A DNA stretch of 26,348 bases from an uncultured Saprospiraceae bacterium (GTDB lineage: Bacteria; Bacteroidota; Bacteroidia; Chitinophagales; Saprospiraceae), in the NCBI GenBank assembly GCA_937967535.1, contig CALCMV010000059.1, positions 1-26,348 on the forward strand. Direction: 5' to 3'. A program made the translations under genes and the position numbers. Positions 23,298-26,348 of the stretch are shown piece by piece. Each line of letters begins with the position of its first letter. Within the stretch, counting starts at the first letter, position 1. The notes under the pieces were generated by a model that ran no database searches, had not been told where the DNA came from, and was given only the letters and a program-made list of their open reading frames with translations.

Positions 23298-26200
23298 TTA
23301 ACTCTCCACCAAAACCCCCACAACAACCCCATCCAAAAGCTCCACCTCTTCCCCATCAGCCGAGTCTACAAGTTCCAATGAATTAGCCAAGACTTCTGCC
23401 TGAATATAATCGCCAAATTGCTCTACTGCGGGAACAATCGCCTCATGCTTTTGCAACTTCACCGAGATACGGTCAGTCACATTAAAATCCCGACTTTTCC
23501 GAATATTCTGAATACGATTCACCAACTCGCGTGCGATACCTTCCGCTTTTAGCTCGTCGGTCAGCGTCACGTCGAGTGCGACGGTGAGTGCGCCGTCATT
23601 TGCTACGAGCCAACCTTCGATGTCGTCCGAAGTGATGATAAAATCTTCGAGCGTGAGGGCGACAGTCGCACCATCTACGGCGAGGTCGTAACCGCCCGAT
23701 TGTTCGATTTTGGCGATGTCGGCTTGGTCGAATTGATTGATAGCGGCGGCGGCAGATTTCATATTTTTACCGAGTTTGCGACCTAATGTTTTGAAATTCG
23801 GCTTGATTTTTTTCGTGATAATGCCCGATGTATCGGTGATATATTCGATGTCTTTTACGTTGACTTCCGATAGAATCAAATCCTTTACGCCCTCCACTTG
23901 TGTACGAAAATCATCATTCAAAACAGGCAATAAAACCTTCGTCAACGGCTGGCGCACACGTATTTTTTCACGTTTGCGAAGCGAGAGTACGAGGGAAGAA
24001 ATACGTTGAGCATAACTCATGCGTTCTTCCAAATCTTTGTCGATAATCGCCTCATTTACAGTCGGAAAATCAGCGAGATGAACTGAGCTAAAGGCTTCGT
24101 TTTGTGTCGTATCGTTTAGATTTTTATATATAAACTCCGCAAAAAACGGCGCGACAGGTGCCATCAATTTTGATACCGTAACCAAACATTCGTAGAGCGT
24201 CTGATAGGCAGCGATTTTGTCGGTATTTTTTTCACCTTTCCAAAAACGACGGCGACACAAACGCACATACCAATTGCTCAAATGCTCATCTACAAAGGAC
24301 ATCACCTTGCGTGTAGCACGCGAGGGTTCGTAGTCGGCATACTCGGCATCAACTTCCTTGACAAGCGTATTGAGCAAAGACATCACCCAACGGTCAATCT
24401 CCGGGCGGTCTGCCACCGGAACGATTTTTTCCTCATTATAAAATGAATCAACATTCGCGTAGAGCGCGTAAAATGAATAGGTATTATACAGCGTTCCGAA
24501 AAATTTACGGCGCACTTCATCCACACCTGCGGGGTCATATTTGAGATTGTCCCAGGGGGCGGCATTCGACATCATATACCAGCGAATCGGGTCTGCGCCC
24601 GTCCCTTCAATCGCTGCAAAAGGTTCGATGACATTGCCCAATCGCTTCGACATTTTCACGCCGTCTTTGGCGAGTAGCAAGCCTGTGGAGACAACATTTT
24701 TGTATGCCACGCTGTCAAAACACATCACCGCAATCGCGTGCAAAGTAAAGAACCAACCGCGTGTTTGGTCAACACCTTCGGAGATAAAATCTGCCGGATA
24801 ATTCGCCTTAAATTTCTCTTCATTTTCAAAAGGATAATGCCATTGTGCATAAGGCATTGACCCCGAATCAAACCACACATCAATCAAGTCAAGTTCGCGT
24901 TTCATGGCTTCGCCTTTGGAAGATGTTAGCACGACATCATCTATATAAGGTCGGTGTAAATCAAAGTCTTCGGGGAGTTGTGTGGCGGCATGTCCGGCTG
25001 CGATAGACTTTTCGACTTCAGCGCGAAGTTCGGCGATAGAGCCGATACATTTCTCTTCCGAACCATCGGCTGTGCGCCAAATCGGTAGCGGAATCCCCCA
25101 AAAACGCGAGCGCGATAAGTTCCAATCTTGGAGATTTTCGAGCCAGTTGCCAAAGCGTTTTTCGCCTGTTGCGGCGGGCTTCCAATTTATCGTTTTATTG
25201 AGTTCGACCATGCGGTCTTTTGCCTTCGTGGTAGCTACAAACCAACTGTCCAAAGGATAGTACAAAACAGGCTTATCCGTCCGCCAACAATGCGGATAAT
25301 TGTGCGCGTATTTTTGCACATTAAATGCCTTATTTTCGGTTTTTAATTTGATGGCAATATCAACATCTACACTACGGTAAGTGTCTTTCGGTTCGTCCTT
25401 ATAATTTTTGACATAACGCCCCGCAAATTCACCGACATTATCCTTGAATTTTCCTTGTCTATCCACCAAAGTCAGCGAACCGATACCGTTCTTTTTACCA
25501 ACAAACATATCGTCGGCACCAAAACTCGGCGCAGTGTGTACGATGCCCGTACCATCCGAAGTGGTCACAAAATCGCCATGCAAAACGCGGAAAGCATCGC
25601 CGTCTTCGGGTTGGGCATAGGGCAGTAGTTGTTCGTAGCGAATGTCGAGCAATTCGGCACCTTTAAATTCACCTGCAATGCGGTAAGGGATTTTTTTATC
25701 GCCTTTTTTATAGGCATCAAAATCCAATTCGTCCGCGCCTTCTTTGAACCATTTTTTGATTAAATCTTTTGCCAAAATAACACTCACAGATTCACTCGTG
25801 TAAGGATTGTAGGTACGAATTTTGACATAATCAATTTTCTTTCCTACGGTCAATGCGGTGTTGGAAGGCAGTGTCCACGGGGTCGTCGTCCAAGCGATAA
25901 AACAGACATCTTCGCCATCCGAATCAAACAAAAATTCCGATTGTTCGCTACGCACTACGCGAAATTGCGCGACAGCACTCGTATCCGTGACATCGCGGTA
26001 ACAGCCCGGCTGATTCAATTCATGCGTACTCAAACCCGTACCCGCCGCCGGCGAATAAGGCTGAATGGTGTAACCTTTATATAGGTAGTCCTTGTCGTAG
26101 AGTTTTTTGAGCAAACTCCAAACGGACTCGATATATTCATTTTCAAAAGTAATATACGGATTATCCAAATCCACCCAATAGCCCATTTTTCGCGTGATGT

Positions 26201-26348
26201 CATCCCACATATCCTTGTAGCGCATGACGGTTTCGCGGCATTTGGCATTATATTCATCTACCGTAATCTTCGTGCCGATGTCCTCTTTGGTGATGCCGAG
26301 TTCTTTCTCCACATTCAATTCAATCGGCAATCCGTGCGTATCCCAACC
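23298..26348 (-). CDS. ileS: Isoleucyl-tRNA synthetase, 5' end missing
   Basis: Class I synthetase that charges tRNA-Ile in the cytoplasm. The window holds the last 1016 codons; the frame continues beyond the right edge, where the first visible residues are 'GWDTHGLPIELNVEKELGI', just after the expected HIGH region. Further marks are the editing domain ('AWTTTPWTLPSNTALTVG', 'GTGIVHTAPSFGADD'), 'WFDSGSMPYAQWHYPF', the KMSKS loop 'DGVKMSKRLGNVIEP', and an anticodon-binding part with 'NWYVRLCRRRFWKGE'. The C-terminal extension ending 'LLDGVVVGVLVES' fits the long form usual in Bacteroidota. About 100 N-terminal residues are missing. Base composition is richer in GC than the adjoining restriction-modification genes. 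Confidence 0.96.
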   Translation of the reverse strand, partial: GWDTHGLPIELNVEKELGITKEDIGTKITVDEYNAKCRETVMRYKDMWDDITRKMGYWVDLDNPYITFENEYIESVWSLLKKLYDKDYLYKGYTIQPYSPAAGTGLSTHELNQPGCYRDVTDTSAVAQFRVVRSEQSEFLFDSDGEDVCFIAWTTTPWTLPSNTALTVGKKIDYVKIRTYNPYTSESVSVILAKDLIKKWFKEGADELDFDAYKKGDKKIPYRIAGEFKGAELLDIRYEQLLPYAQPEDGDAFRVLHGDFVTTSDGTGIVHTAPSFGADDMFVGKKNGIGSLTLVDRQGKFKDNVGEFAGRYVKNYKDEPKDTYRSVDVDIAIKLKTENKAFNVQKYAHNYPHCWRTDKPVLYYPLDSWFVATTKAKDRMVELNKTINWKPAATGEKRFGNWLENLQDWNLSRSRFWGIPLPIWRTADGSEEKCIGSIAELRAEVEKSIAAGHAATQLPEDFDLHRPYIDDVVLTSSKGEAMKRELDLIDVWFDSGSMPYAQWHYPFENEEKFKANYPADFISEGVDQTRGWFFTLHAIAVMCFDSVAYKNVVSTGLLLAKDGVKMSKRLGNVIEPFAAIEGTGADPIRWYMMSNAAPWDNLKYDPAGVDEVRRKFFGTLYNTYSFYALYANVDSFYNEEKIVPVADRPEIDRWVMSLLNTLVKEVDAEYADYEPSRATRKVMSFVDEHLSNWYVRLCRRRFWKGEKNTDKIAAYQTLYECLVTVSKLMAPVAPFFAEFIYKNLNDTTQNEAFSSVHLADFPTVNEAIIDKDLEERMSYAQRISSLVLSLRKREKIRVRQPLTKVLLPVLNDDFRTQVEGVKDLILSEVNVKDIEYITDTSGIITKKIKPNFKTLGRKLGKNMKSAAAAINQFDQADIAKIEQSGGYDLAVDGATVALTLEDFIITSDDIEGWLVANDGALTVALDVTLTDELKAEGIARELVNRIQNIRKSRDFNVTDRISVKLQKHEAIVPAVEQFGDYIQAEVLANSLELVDSADGEEVELLDGVVVGVLVES

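Overview
The window reads as chromosomal DNA from a member of the Bacteroidota. The evidence is a type IX secretion (T9SS) C-terminal sorting domain on a large extracellular protein, promoters of the TTTG-N(18-20)-TAnnTTTG kind before upp and rplY, no Shine-Dalgarno pattern before start codons, AT-rich intergenic DNA, and the gene families present (DUF4956, DUF2490, rplY/Ctc next to pth). Placement nearer the Saprospiria, suggested by the dockerin/cohesin/T9SS protein, is only an inference.

Layout. Positions 1-881 hold a ParD/ParE toxin-antitoxin pair (toxin cut by the window edge) divergent from an unaccompanied XisI-family gene. Positions 1044-3878 (minus) encode an outer-membrane barrel followed by six Ig-like repeats. 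Positions 4488-4907 encode a small AtaL-like (SRPBCC fold) protein with a strong terminator. Positions 5230-7974 encode a secreted protein with PKD-like modules, a dockerin-like domain, a cohesin-like domain and a T9SS tail. A housekeeping block follows: upp (plus), then pth and rplY (minus). Positions 11768-14315 (plus) hold a VTC polyphosphate polymerase-like gene overlapping a DUF4956 membrane protein gene, then a DUF2490 outer-membrane protein. A Rieske-type oxygenase (minus) comes next.

Positions 15846-23149 (all minus) form a restriction-modification block. In transcription order it holds an XRE-HTH/C5-cytosine methyltransferase fusion, a second C5 methyltransferase, a fused PD-(D/E)XK nuclease/N6-adenine methyltransferase (type IIG/ISP-like), and an AlbA_2/HATPase protein. 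The first three genes overlap by 4 bp each. A perfect 31-bp palindrome with core GGACAAAATTTGTCC lies just before the first gene and looks like an autoregulatory operator. The block is bounded by the 3' end of ileS, whose 5' end is cut by the window edge.

The intergenic DNA is unusually rich in repeats. There are three copies of a MITE-like element ending in CAATGTSTTCGCCAAA-type inverted repeats, two copies of a ~115-bp structured repeat at convergent gene ends, a ~210-bp inverted-repeat element, two CCCGATA-type hairpins, tandem heptamers, and a pair of tandem hairpins before the Rieske gene. The most promising novel items are the self-regulated double-C5/IIG locus and the two intergenic repeat families.
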